A DNA stretch of 64,000 nt from NCBI RefSeq assembly GCF_039542385.1, contig NZ_BAABIA010000008.1:248001-312000 (forward strand). The letters run 5' to 3'. The notes under the pieces are model-generated. The model did not search any database. It saw only the letters and a list, made by a program, of their open reading frames with translations, and was not told the DNA's origin. Positions 18,906 to 26,391 of the stretch are shown here, piece after piece; positions within the stretch are counted from its first letter, which is position 1; every line of letters starts with the position of its first letter. The position numbers and the translations under genes were made by a program. Source of the stretch: Prosthecobacter algae (lineage in GTDB: Bacteria > Verrucomicrobiota > Verrucomicrobiia > Verrucomicrobiales > Verrucomicrobiaceae).

Positions 18906-20264
18906 TTACTCCATTTGTTGGCGAAGCTCCTTCACGGTGGTGATGATGTGGTCCTCCACCGCCGGGCTCCACCGGGTGGGGTGGGTGCCCCATTTCATGG
19001 CGTCGCCGCCTTCATAGCCGCCCTCCTTCCACACGCGCAGGCTGGGGATGTAAGTGGGCACATCGTTGGTGTAGGCGCTGACCCAGACGATGGGGTCCTT
19101 GAGCTCCTTTTTCAGCCGCAAGGAGTAGTCCACCACCACCTCGCCACCCAGAGTTACCCAGGTGAGATCCGGCCCCAGGCGCAGCACCTGCACGGGATAC
19201 GGGTAGGTCTGCGGCAGGCTGCCATCGGTCTCCAGGCGGGCCAGCACGCGCTTCGCGTGGTCGGCATCCAGGCGGGTTTTGGACTGCATCTTCTCCTGCA
19301 ACTGCGCCCGGTCTGGCAGGGTGTCATAGGCCAGCGGGATCTCCTTGTAAGCAGCGCGGATGTCGCCGGAGAGAGGCTTCATGCGCGTGGTCAGGGCCGT
19401 CTCCACCGCCGTGGCCAGGGTGCGGCCATGCGTCTGCGCCAGCTCCATGGTGCGGCGCGGGTAGGGATTTTGGTCGCCGCTGCAGCCATTCATAAACAGA
19501 GCCGTCACGCCGGGGTGCGCCTGCTCCAGCGCTTGCTGGGCATAGCCCGCGTAGTCACCGCTGAATTTCTGGTGGCCCAGGGTGGTGCAGTGGCAGGCAT
19601 AACCAAAAACGTAGGCGAGATCCTTCCCCTGCGCATCCGCCGCCTTCAGCACGGGCACGGCGTGGTCCACAGGGCCGTCGGGATTCGGGAAGTTGTCGTA
19701 GCCGCCCTTGGCATTGGGCATGCGGCGGTTCATGGCAAAGCCGCATTTGGCTTGGCTGAAGTGCAACGTGGCCGGCACCGCCTTTTTCAGCGCCTCCCCC
19801 ACCAGGGCCACCAGACGGGCTTGCAACTGCGCCGTGTAGGCCGCCGCCTCCTTTTCCCGCTGCGCCGGGTCATCCGTCCCGTGCGTGCTCGTCGTCCGCA
19901 GTTCAGGGCCGCTGTGGGTGTGGCTGGCATTGATGGCCAGGCGCGCCGGGGCGATGCCGTACTGCTTTTCCACCTCCGCCGCCACAAACAGGCGCACATT
20001 TCGCGGCACGCCGATGAGATCCATCGTGATGAGGGCAAACTTGCCGCCCTGGCCGTCTTCAAGCACCAGCGCCTTGGCAAAAAGGTCCAGCTCCACCCCC
20101 TCCGCCGGTTTGGTCCGCCCGGCATAGCCCGCCATCCACATGAGGGTGTCCGGGGTGATTTTGACCGAGGCCACCCCCACCTTCCAGGCCGGGGCAGGCA
20201 CCGGAGCCTGGGCAACGATGAAGGCGGTGACGACGAGCAGCAGGACCGGGAGGAGCCATTTCAT
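18906..20264 (-). CDS. neutral ceramidase-family exported hydrolase
   Basis: The start at 20264 gives a proper signal peptide (residues 1 to about 20) and 452 residues in total; earlier in-frame starts encode only low-complexity Arg/Pro sequence. The motif N-A-S-H-T-H-S-G-P (about residues 122-130) is the hallmark zinc-binding segment of neutral/alkaline ceramidases, and a later G-Y-A-C-H motif supplies another His. The block where the family carries its catalytic Ser (G-D-x-S-P-N) reads G-D-Q-N-P here, so the Ser appears to be Asn, and the protein is shorter than true ceramidases. The substrate may therefore not be ceramide. It is transcribed divergently from lpdA and lies 107 bp upstream of the M64 partner gene. 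Confidence 0.85.
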   Translation of the reverse strand: MKWLLPVLLLVVTAFIVAQAPVPAPAWKVGVASVKITPDTLMWMAGYAGRTKPAEGVELDLFAKALVLEDGQGGKFALITMDLIGVPRNVRLFVAAEVEKQYGIAPARLAINASHTHSGPELRTTSTHGTDDPAQREKEAAAYTAQLQARLVALVGEALKKAVPATLHFSQAKCGFAMNRRMPNAKGGYDNFPNPDGPVDHAVPVLKAADAQGKDLAYVFGYACHCTTLGHQKFSGDYAGYAQQALEQAHPGVTALFMNGCSGDQNPYPRRTMELAQTHGRTLATAVETALTTRMKPLSGDIRAAYKEIPLAYDTLPDRAQLQEKMQSKTRLDADHAKRVLARLETDGSLPQTYPYPVQVLRLGPDLTWVTLGGEVVVDYSLRLKKELKDPIVWVSAYTNDVPTYIPSLRVWKEGGYEGGDAMKWGTHPTRWSPAVEDHIITTVKELRQQME

Positions 20265-20458
20265 GGGTGCAGGAGAGATCGCCACCGCCCGCCTTTTCCT
20301 TGCAGCCGGAGGCGGAATCCCGCCACCCCACGCCCGCCCGGCCCGCCTTTCGGCCAGGGAATCCCCCTCTTTCACCCGGCGCGGGGGCAGTCTCTTGTTG
20401 AACTCACCCACCCCCTGCGCTTTTCTGCGCGTATCACCACTCCCCCTCTCTCACACAC

Positions 20459-21835
20459 ATGAACTACGACCTCATCGTCATCGGCGGCGGGCCTGCGGGC
20501 TACGTCGGAGCCATCCGCGCAGCGCAACTCGGCAAAAAAGTGGCCTGTGTGGAAAATGACCGCGCTGGGGGCACCTGCCTGAACTGGGGCTGTATCCCCA
20601 CCAAAGCTCTGCTGAAAAACGCCGAGCTCTACCACACCCTCACCCATCGCGCCGAAGAGTTCGGCCTGAAGATCGGCAGCGTGGAGTATGACTGGTCCAA
20701 GGTCATCGGCCGTAGCCGTGGCGTGTCTGACAAGCTGAACAAGGGCATCGAGTTCCTCTTCAAAAAGAACAAGGTGGACTACCTCAAAGGCACCGCCAGC
20801 ATCCCTGCAGAAGGCAAGGTGGAAGTCACCGCCGCCGATGGCAGCAAGACCACCCACGAGGCCGCCAACATCCTCATCGCCACCGGGGCCAAGACCCGTG
20901 ACATGCCCGGCTTCCCCTTCAACGGCACCACCGTCATCGGCAGCAAGGAAGCCATGACCATGGCCACCCAGCCGAAGAGCATCGTCATCATCGGCGCAGG
21001 CGCCATCGGCATCGAGTTCGCCTACTTCTTCAACGCCTACGGCACCAAGGTGACCGTGGTGGAAATGCTGCCTGACGTGCTTCCCGTGGAAGACACCGAA
21101 GTCTCCAAAGTGGTGGAAAAGAGCCTGGCCAAGTCCGGCATTCGCATCCTGACCAACACGAAAGTCACCGGCACCTCCGAAGACGGCAAGGGCGTGAAGA
21201 TCACCGTCGAAGGCGCTGCCAATGAGACCCTGGAAGCCGATGTCTGCCTCGTCGCCATCGGCGTGAAGCCCGTGCTGCCAGGCGGTATCGAGCTGAAGCT
21301 GACCGACCGCGGCTGGCTGCAGACGGACGACCGCTACCAGACCAGCGTGAAAAACATTTACGCCGCAGGCGACATCATCGGGCCACCGTGGCTCGCCCAC
21401 GTGGCCAGCTATGAGGCTGTGCAGTGCGTGGAAGGTCTCTTCGCCAAGCACAAGCCGAAGAAAGTCACCGTCTTCCCAGGCTGCACCTACTGCAACCCCC
21501 AGGTGGCCAGCATCGGCCTCACCGAGCGCGCGGCCAAGGAAAAAGGCCTCAAGTTCAAGGTGGGCAAGTTCCCCTACGTCGCCAGTGGCAAGGCCCTCGC
21601 CGCCGCTGAGTCCGAAGGCTTTGTCAAAATCCTCTACGGTGAGCCGCACGGCGAAATCATCGGCGCGCACATCGTCGGCAGCGAAAGCACCGAGATGATC
21701 GCCGAGATCGGCCTGGCTATGAACCTGGAAGCCACCTGGGACGAAATCGAAGCCACCATCCACGCCCACCCGACCCTGAGCGAGATGGTGAAAGAAGCGA
21801 CCGAAGTGGCCAAGGGCCACCCGATCCACGTTTAA
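20459..21835 (+). CDS. lpdA: dihydrolipoyl dehydrogenase (E3)
   Basis: This 458-residue flavoprotein re-oxidises dihydrolipoamide of 2-oxoacid dehydrogenase or glycine-cleavage complexes, passing electrons to NAD+. Visible features in order: N-terminal FAD-binding G-G-G-P-A-G-Y; the redox disulphide in GGTCLNWGCIPTK (about residues 38-50); an NAD-binding G-A-G-A-I-G near 180; the second FAD motif A-A-G-D near 302; and the C-terminal dimer-interface active-site segment with H-A-H-P-T-L-S-E near 435-442. All expected catalytic residues are present. The leader is CTCTCTCACACAC with no Shine-Dalgarno. No E1 or E2 genes are adjacent; a small membrane protein gene follows after 15 bp. Confidence 0.97.
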   Translation: MNYDLIVIGGGPAGYVGAIRAAQLGKKVACVENDRAGGTCLNWGCIPTKALLKNAELYHTLTHRAEEFGLKIGSVEYDWSKVIGRSRGVSDKLNKGIEFLFKKNKVDYLKGTASIPAEGKVEVTAADGSKTTHEAANILIATGAKTRDMPGFPFNGTTVIGSKEAMTMATQPKSIVIIGAGAIGIEFAYFFNAYGTKVTVVEMLPDVLPVEDTEVSKVVEKSLAKSGIRILTNTKVTGTSEDGKGVKITVEGAANETLEADVCLVAIGVKPVLPGGIELKLTDRGWLQTDDRYQTSVKNIYAAGDIIGPPWLAHVASYEAVQCVEGLFAKHKPKKVTVFPGCTYCNPQVASIGLTERAAKEKGLKFKVGKFPYVASGKALAAAESEGFVKILYGEPHGEIIGAHIVGSESTEMIAEIGLAMNLEATWDEIEATIHAHPTLSEMVKEATEVAKGHPIHV

Positions 21836-21850
21836 CCCATCCAATCAACG

Positions 21851-22207
21851 ATGAACCTTTTGGGCAGCACGACGGAAGTGATTCTATCGGCTGCCCAAAC
21901 TGTTTTAGGGCGGCTGGTCTGTTGTTATGGGGCCTGCTGGCTAGGGATGCTGATACCCGCCATTCCTCAGGCCATTCATGAGGGCGACCCCGACATGCTC
22001 CTCGCCGTCCTGCTCAAACCTTGGATCATCGTCCCCGTGGCCTTCCTCAGCCTGTTTTCAGCCACCGGCCTCCTCGTGTATCCGCTTTGCATTGCCTTCA
22101 CGATCTATTTTGTCCGTGAAGAGCTTTCGTTCAAATGGCTGCTGGTCCCCATGGTTCTCATCGCCTTGGATACCGCTCTCATCGGCTATCGCTGGGGGAT
22201 TCTGTGA
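21851..22207 (+). CDS. small integral membrane protein, unknown
   Basis: The 118-residue protein is mostly hydrophobic, with three to four predicted spans (about residues 20-38, 50-70, 74-90 and 94-114) and short polar loops. It starts 15 bp after lpdA on the same strand, so it is probably co-transcribed. I recognise no family or motif. Confidence 0.65.
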   Translation: MNLLGSTTEVILSAAQTVLGRLVCCYGACWLGMLIPAIPQAIHEGDPDMLLAVLLKPWIIVPVAFLSLFSATGLLVYPLCIAFTIYFVREELSFKWLLVPMVLIALDTALIGYRWGIL

Positions 22208-22354
22208 CCCATGCACGCTCCTAGACAGGCAGCGATGAAAACGGAAAACCTCTGCGCAACATGATCCGCATTAACTCCAGCGGCTACAGTGGCAGGCAGA
22301 TGGCGCAGTCATTGCGGTGCTGGACCGCACCAAGTGGCATTTGTGATGCCTAGC

Positions 22355-22954
22355 TCACTGGCTGGGCGGCGGCGGCAGTTTAAAATCTGATGCGCGCATG
22401 GCCGCCATCTTGACACGCCTCTTTTCTCTGGCGGCAGGATCAGAAAGGAAAGTAAAACGTGCGCCTTGAGGCAGACGCGACGGGTAGAGGTAGCCAGCCT
22501 GTAGCAGTCTCAACCGCGTTTCAGCCCCGGCTTCATCTTCAAGATGGTTGTCATATCCATAACCCGGCAGGCCCGCGATGATGATGGGCTTTCGCAACTG
22601 CTGTGCGCGGGCTACCGTCATTTCCAGAAGCCAAAAAAAGTGATGTGCGTGAATGTTCTCGATCGTCAGGTCTTTGTCAGCAACGACCCGTTCAAAAGCG
22701 CGCACTTCTCCTCCGAATTGCATGCTCACGACTTCTCCCGCCCTGAGTTTCGGCTCAAACACCGCATAAGCAGAGGCATAACAATCCTCCGTTTTTCCAT
22801 GCTGGATCAAACTTGGAAGTACGCTGGCAGCAAGGGGAAAGGGACTCCATGAAGGTGCCATGGTAAGCGGTGCTGTAGGCTTCACGTAACTGCGAGTGAG
22901 CGGGCAGCGCCGTTTCGTCTGCCACACCGTGTCAGCCTGATCTTCGACTGTCAT
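22355..22954 (-). CDS. hypothetical protein, start uncertain
   Basis: The frame is open from 23089, but the first ~45 codons lie in AT-rich DNA that looks intergenic; I prefer the ATG at 22954 (199 residues), with another at about 22860. The middle and C-terminal parts look like a folded protein: F-E-P-K-L-R-A-G-E-V-V strands, H-H-F-F-W helix, P-I-I-I-A-G-L-P-G-Y-G-Y-D, then a basic Pro-rich tail. No family is recognised. It lies downstream of the Cys phosphatase gene on the same strand. Confidence 0.5.
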   Translation of the reverse strand: MTVEDQADTVWQTKRRCPLTRSYVKPTAPLTMAPSWSPFPLAASVLPSLIQHGKTEDCYASAYAVFEPKLRAGEVVSMQFGGEVRAFERVVADKDLTIENIHAHHFFWLLEMTVARAQQLRKPIIIAGLPGYGYDNHLEDEAGAETRLRLLQAGYLYPSRLPQGARFTFLSDPAAREKRRVKMAAMRASDFKLPPPPSQ

Positions 22955-23152
22955 CAGACGACCGAACTGGCTGGTAAAAAAATCAGCCGAAAGATGGCTT
23001 TTTGACGGCCACTTTTTCAAAACACCGATCAGATAGCAAAAGGGATATTCTGCTGTTGGGCACAGGTCTTGAAAGGAATACATCCTCAATGCTGCGGAAA
23101 TCCGGCGCTCCTATCAAGAGCAAACCCATAAGTTGATCGCCACAAATCCCCC

Positions 23153-23680
23153 TCACCCGAAATTCTTCCGGATGCGGGGCTCGCGCATGAGGGCTTTGCT
23201 GAGGGTCTCGCCTAGAGGGGCGGGAAAAAACTGCTCCAGGCCCAGACGCAGCACGAGGGCATTGGGCAGGGCCTGGGGGCGGAGGGTGAGCAGGATATCC
23301 ACCGCAGCCTGCACCAGCTCTGCACCTTCCAGCCCGGCCTCGGACAGTTCCTTGACGATCACCACCAGCGCCACCGCCGTGCTGCGGGAGCGGCCCGCCC
23401 AGCATTGCAGCACCAGCGGCTCCCGCCCGGTCCCCGCCACATAGGCCAAAAAGGCCGCCAAATGCGCCGCCGTGGGCCCCCGACCCAGTTCATCCTGCGT
23501 GGTCAGCACATCCTCAAACACCATGGGGTGAAGGCTGCGCGCGTGGGCCAGATCGGCCTCGGTCTGGATGGGCTCTCGAATGCTGACCACATGCCAGCGC
23601 CCCGGCTCCTTCGCCAAAAACGGAGTGATCTGGGTGGCCGAGCAGATGGCGAGGTCGCGCTCTAGGCGCTGGATGAACAT
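23153..23680 (-). CDS. tyrosine/dual-specificity phosphatase-like protein
   Basis: This 175-residue cytoplasmic protein carries the Cys-phosphatase loop C-W-A-G-R-S-R-S-T with the nucleophile Cys93 and phosphate-binding Arg99 (C-x5-R), preceded by the usual hydrophobic strand L-V-L-Q and followed by a helix. Family members dephosphorylate phosphotyrosine, phosphoserine or small phosphorylated molecules. A conserved Asp general acid would lie N-terminal to the loop; D57 and D63 are candidates. It resembles the small bacterial annotation 'protein tyrosine phosphatase' found next to unknown genes. The substrate cannot be inferred. Confidence 0.78.
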   Translation of the reverse strand: MFIQRLERDLAICSATQITPFLAKEPGRWHVVSIREPIQTEADLAHARSLHPMVFEDVLTTQDELGRGPTAAHLAAFLAYVAGTGREPLVLQCWAGRSRSTAVALVVIVKELSEAGLEGAELVQAAVDILLTLRPQALPNALVLRLGLEQFFPAPLGETLSKALMREPRIRKNFG

Positions 23681-23776
23681 CCGCCATCTTAGTGGCCACC
23701 GGGGTCGAAGGCTAGGAGAGTCTTAGAGAGCGAGACCTGGTGGGCAATGAGAGTCCAGTGACCCTGTTTCGTTGCC

Positions 23777-23806
23777 TTGACGCTGGCCCCAGGGTCGGCT
23801 AATACT
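23777..23806 (+). promoter_or_regulatory. candidate sigma-70 promoter of nuoA
   Basis: TTGACG at 23777-23782 is followed after 17-18 bp by TAATACT at 23800-23806. The start codon lies about 25 bp further on, so the leader would be short. Confidence 0.4.
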
Positions 23807-23830
23807 CTTCGCTCCTTTCCCTTTTTTGTC

Positions 23831-24205
23831 ATGATCGAGAACTATCTCCCCGTCCTTCTGCAAGTCGTCCTCGCTGGCGGTTTTGCCGGTGTCACGCTGC
23901 TGATTTCTGTGCTGCTGGGCAAGTCTGCCAAGCGCAACGCCATGAAGGACAGCGCCTACGAGTGCGGCATGCTCCCCCTCAGCGAAGGCCAGCCCCGCTT
24001 CAGCGTGAAGTTCTACGTCGTGGCCATGCTCTTTGTGCTATTCGACATCGAGGTCGTCTTCCTCTACCCCGGTGCCATCATTTACCGCGACTACCTTTCC
24101 GTCTTTGGCCTGGGCATCGCCTGGGCGGCCTTGGGCTTCGTCAGCATCCTCGGCGTGGCCTTCCTTTATGCCTGGCGCAAAGGGGCGCTGGATTGGAAAA
24201 ACTGA
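23831..24205 (+). CDS. nuoA: NADH-quinone oxidoreductase subunit A
   Basis: The ATG at 23831 gives the standard 124-residue protein; an upstream TTG in frame would place a promoter-like element inside the coding region. NuoA is a small membrane-arm subunit of complex I. Three membrane spans are visible (about residues 8-28, 60-80 and 90-115). The invariant loop Y-E-C-G and the second-helix segment with F-D-I-E-V-V-F match the family. The next gene on the strand encodes a Dabb protein, and no other nuo gene occurs within the window, so nuoA is detached from its usual nuoBCD neighbours, at least over this distance. Confidence 0.95.
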   Translation: MIENYLPVLLQVVLAGGFAGVTLLISVLLGKSAKRNAMKDSAYECGMLPLSEGQPRFSVKFYVVAMLFVLFDIEVVFLYPGAIIYRDYLSVFGLGIAWAALGFVSILGVAFLYAWRKGALDWKN

Positions 24206-24217
24206 TCCCCTCCCTTG

Positions 24218-24535
24218 ATGATCGCCTACCTCAGCCTCTACAAGCTGCGCCCTGAGGTGACCGAAGAAAAGCTGGAGGACATGATGTCCCGCGCCCGCAT
24301 GGCCCTGCTGCGCGTGCCCGAGGTGCTGACCGTGAAAACCGGCAAGCGCGTGAACCCTAACGACCCCTACCCATGGTTCGTTTACCTGGAAGTGGAGAGC
24401 ATGGACAAGCTGGCCATCTGCCAGGACGACCCCCACTACATCAAGTTCCGCGAAGACGTGCTGAAGCCCAACGTCGCCGAGCAGGAGGCTACCGCATTTG
24501 AGATGGAGCCGCGCAAGGACGTAAAGTACTCCTAG
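24218..24535 (+). CDS. Dabb (dimeric alpha-beta barrel) domain protein
   Basis: The 105-residue protein fits the stress-responsive A/B-barrel pattern: a first strand I-A-Y-L-S-L-Y-K-L, a helix with paired acidic/basic residues, the strand V-L-T-V-K-T-G, W-F-V-Y-L-E-V-E, and the D-D-P-H-Y-I-K-F-R-E-D helix that replaces the usual H-P-x-H motif. The gene starts 12 bp after the nuoA stop and is likely co-transcribed. The ATG at 24218 is preferred over the preceding TTG. Small proteins of this kind act as enzymes or dimeric stress proteins; no substrate can be assigned. Confidence 0.75.
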   Translation: MIAYLSLYKLRPEVTEEKLEDMMSRARMALLRVPEVLTVKTGKRVNPNDPYPWFVYLEVESMDKLAICQDDPHYIKFREDVLKPNVAEQEATAFEMEPRKDVKYS

Positions 24536-24566
24536 AGCTCTGCTGAAAGGCAGCTTGCACCGAAAA

Positions 24567-24704
24567 GTAGCCTGCACAGTCCCTGTGCAGATAGCACCCC
24601 GAAGCCCCAGCCATGGCCCTGAATCAGCCCACGCGCCGATTTCCACTCCGGGTATCTCTGACTGCCTTGAACTTGCCCACCGCAGAGGGACTGTGCGGGC
24701 TACC
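24567..24704. repeat. REP/MITE-like inverted-repeat unit, copy 1
   Basis: The unit has near-matching 24-bp ends in inverted orientation (24567-24590 and 24681-24704). Each end is itself a hairpin (TGCACAG-TCC-CTGTGCA on the left). The middle is non-coding. It is followed by a tandem, diverged copy after about 176 bp, so the whole gap of about 490 bp between the Dabb gene and the next gene is repeat DNA with no supported gene. Confidence 0.8.
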
Positions 24705-24742
24705 TTTGGCATCCACCCAAACGCAGCCTGCACAGCTTAAAA

Positions 24743-24879
24743 GTAGCCTGCACAGTCCCTGTGCAGATAGCGCCCCGAAGCCCCGGCCCGGCCCCAAATC
24801 AGCCCACGTGCCGATTACCACTCCGGGTATCTCAACTCGCCTCGACCTTGCCCACCGCACAGGGACTGTGCGGGCTACC
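24743..24879. repeat. REP/MITE-like inverted-repeat unit, copy 2
   Basis: The second unit has the same ends (24743-24766 and 24856-24879) and a related core (shared CACTCCGGGTATCT and CTTGCCCACCGCA segments). It is offset 175-176 bp from copy 1. Confidence 0.8.
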
Positions 24880-24910
24880 TTAACCTCTGCACTGCCTCGA
24901 CCTTGCTCAC

Positions 24911-24935
24911 CGCACAAGGGACTGTGCGGGCTACC
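24911..24935. repeat. solitary right end of the same repeat family
   Basis: A third copy of the right-hand end, with one inserted A, follows a repeated CCTCGACCTTGC flank 55 bp after the previous one. No matching left end is seen. Confidence 0.7.
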
Positions 24936-24969
24936 TGTTACCCTTGCCAACTACATTTGAAACACCAAA

Positions 24970-24997
24970 CCCCGCGCACAGCATCCTGCACGCGGGG
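24970..24997 (-). terminator. weak terminator after the first paralogue
   Basis: On the minus strand CCCCGCG pairs with CGCGGGG across a 14-base loop, followed by TTTGGTGTTT, just downstream of the stop of the gene at 25027. The loop is long and the T-tract is broken. Confidence 0.4.
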
Positions 24998-25026
24998 CGG
25001 GTGATTTTCGATCCTTCGCGGAGCAC

Positions 25027-26136
25027 TCAGTTCGCCCGGCGCACCAGCATGGGGCTAGGCTGCAGGTCATCGGCGCTCGGTGGCACCGCACCGATGTTGG
25101 GACTCACCACGGGGGGCAGCTCATCTTCCATGTTCCAGGGGCCCAGCTTGGTGGCGGCAAAGGTGTTGAAGGGCGCATACAGCGTGATCACTTCGCCGGA
25201 GCGGCGGTTGCCCTGCTTCAGCGAAAAGCGAATCCGGGTCTGGGAAAACTCCGCGTTGGCTTCATCAATGGTGAGGTTGATCGGGGCCACGCTGTTGTTG
25301 ATCGGAAAGGCAAACTGGGTCAGCACCACACCCCCATCGGGCGTCACCTCCATCGTGCGGTCCAGGCGGCGCTGCAGGACCTTCCAGCGGGCATTGCCCG
25401 TGGTGGCACCCATGCGCAGGATCTCCGCCACCGTGAAGGGCTCCAGCGTCAGTTCCGTATACGTCACCAGCGTCAGCCCGGAGGTGGTGCCACGGACGGC
25501 CACGCTCTCCGCCACGGAGAACAGGGGAGCGGATGGGATCGCGGTGGTGGGCTGGTTTTTAAAGGTCACGCTCAGCGGCAGCGGGCGGTTGGCCGTGAGG
25601 ATGCGGGGGAAGAAATGAGCCGCACCCGTGCGCAGGGTGGTGTTCGCGGCCATCAGCTCCGTGGTGCCCGTTTTCACACTGCTCACATCCCACTGGGCCG
25701 TGTTGATGATCGTGAATCCGCGTGGCCGCTGGGCAAAGGCCACCACTGAAAAGCTGGGCTGCGTGCGGCTGTTAAAAAGGCTGCCATTCACCAGCGTTGT
25801 AGGCCCCGTGATGGCCGTCGAAGGAATGGTGAAGCGGATCAGCTTGGGCGATACATAGGTCACCGGTGCCGACACCCCCAAACCCTGGGACGTGCGGAAT
25901 TGGATGTGCGACACCGTCCGCACCTCCCCGATCACCGCCCCGCCAAAGGTGGTGCTATCGGCTTCGAGGTTCGCCAGCACCGAGTGGCCCGCAGGAGCAC
26001 CCGAAGGCACATAGGAGGTGATGACCGGGATGCCCTTGGGCGAGGCCCCACTTTGGGCAGACAGTTGGTTAGCCATGCCCAGAGACAGGGCCAGAAGAGT
26101 CCCGAGATGGAGGAGGAAGGAGCGTTTCGTTTTCAT
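25027..26136 (-). CDS. secreted IPT/TIG-like paralogue A
   Basis: The 369-residue product has a signal peptide (1 to about 28, ending L-S-A-Q). The first mature domain (about 35-135) has an IPT/TIG-like layout: P-V-I-T-S-Y-V-P-S-G-A-P-A-G, later Y-V-S-P-K-L-I-R-F-T-I-P and I-T-G-P. The middle section mentions N-T-A-Q-W, where the sister proteins have N-S-Q-Y-N, and the C-terminal half is beta-rich. It is the last of three tandem paralogues of similar size and plan. Function is unknown; a surface or periplasmic structural role is likely. It has the same upstream element as the other two. Confidence 0.85.
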   Translation of the reverse strand: MKTKRSFLLHLGTLLALSLGMANQLSAQSGASPKGIPVITSYVPSGAPAGHSVLANLEADSTTFGGAVIGEVRTVSHIQFRTSQGLGVSAPVTYVSPKLIRFTIPSTAITGPTTLVNGSLFNSRTQPSFSVVAFAQRPRGFTIINTAQWDVSSVKTGTTELMAANTTLRTGAAHFFPRILTANRPLPLSVTFKNQPTTAIPSAPLFSVAESVAVRGTTSGLTLVTYTELTLEPFTVAEILRMGATTGNARWKVLQRRLDRTMEVTPDGGVVLTQFAFPINNSVAPINLTIDEANAEFSQTRIRFSLKQGNRRSGEVITLYAPFNTFAATKLGPWNMEDELPPVVSPNIGAVPPSADDLQPSPMLVRRAN

Positions 26137-26195
26137 GAGCGTGTGTGTGTGAAGCTGGATTTTGCAGAGTTTTCCGGCCCGCCATCGGGCCTTCG

Positions 26196-26236
26196 TTCAC
26201 AGCGCAGATGCAGGCCGCCGGGAGAACTTGCGCAGA
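26196..26236 (-). promoter_or_regulatory. conserved 41-bp upstream element, copy A
   Basis: On the minus strand TCTGCGCAAGTTC, 10 variable bases, then CTGCATCTGCGCTGTGAA. Its near edge lies 60 bp ahead of the ATG at 26136. The same bipartite element, with identical internal spacing, precedes the two sister genes. It could be a promoter, operator or leader RNA. Confidence 0.7.
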
Positions 26237-26330
26237 TTCATGAAAAAAGATTCGCAGGGCCTTTTGCACCTCCATCCCCCGCCTCGCGCCGGAACGCGCC
26301 GAGGGCTTGTTCGCCACCGCATTATCACGC

Positions 26331-26358
26331 AAAAACTCCGCCGGTTTCGCGGCGGAGT
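26331..26358 (-). terminator. intrinsic terminator of paralogue B
   Basis: On the minus strand ACTCCGCC, an 8-base loop, GGCGGAGT, then TTTT. It lies about 35 bp after the stop of the 26392 gene and nearly repeats the terminator of paralogue C. Confidence 0.75.
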
Positions 26359-26391
26359 CTCGGTGCTGAACTTCCATCCTAACCTAGGGCT

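Noticed and set aside
18915-20462. 515-codon plus-strand frame opposite the ceramidase-like gene
   Set aside because: Arg/His/Leu-rich composition with no domain; the minus-strand frame has a signal peptide and zinc motif.
20372-21844. 490-codon frame opposite lpdA
   Set aside because: The opposite strand encodes a complete dihydrolipoyl dehydrogenase with all motifs; this is a shadow of GC-rich codon use.
24563-24942. Possible CRISPR array
   Set aside because: Only two full units plus one end, units of ~138 bp with inverted ends and related (not unique) interiors; no cas genes.
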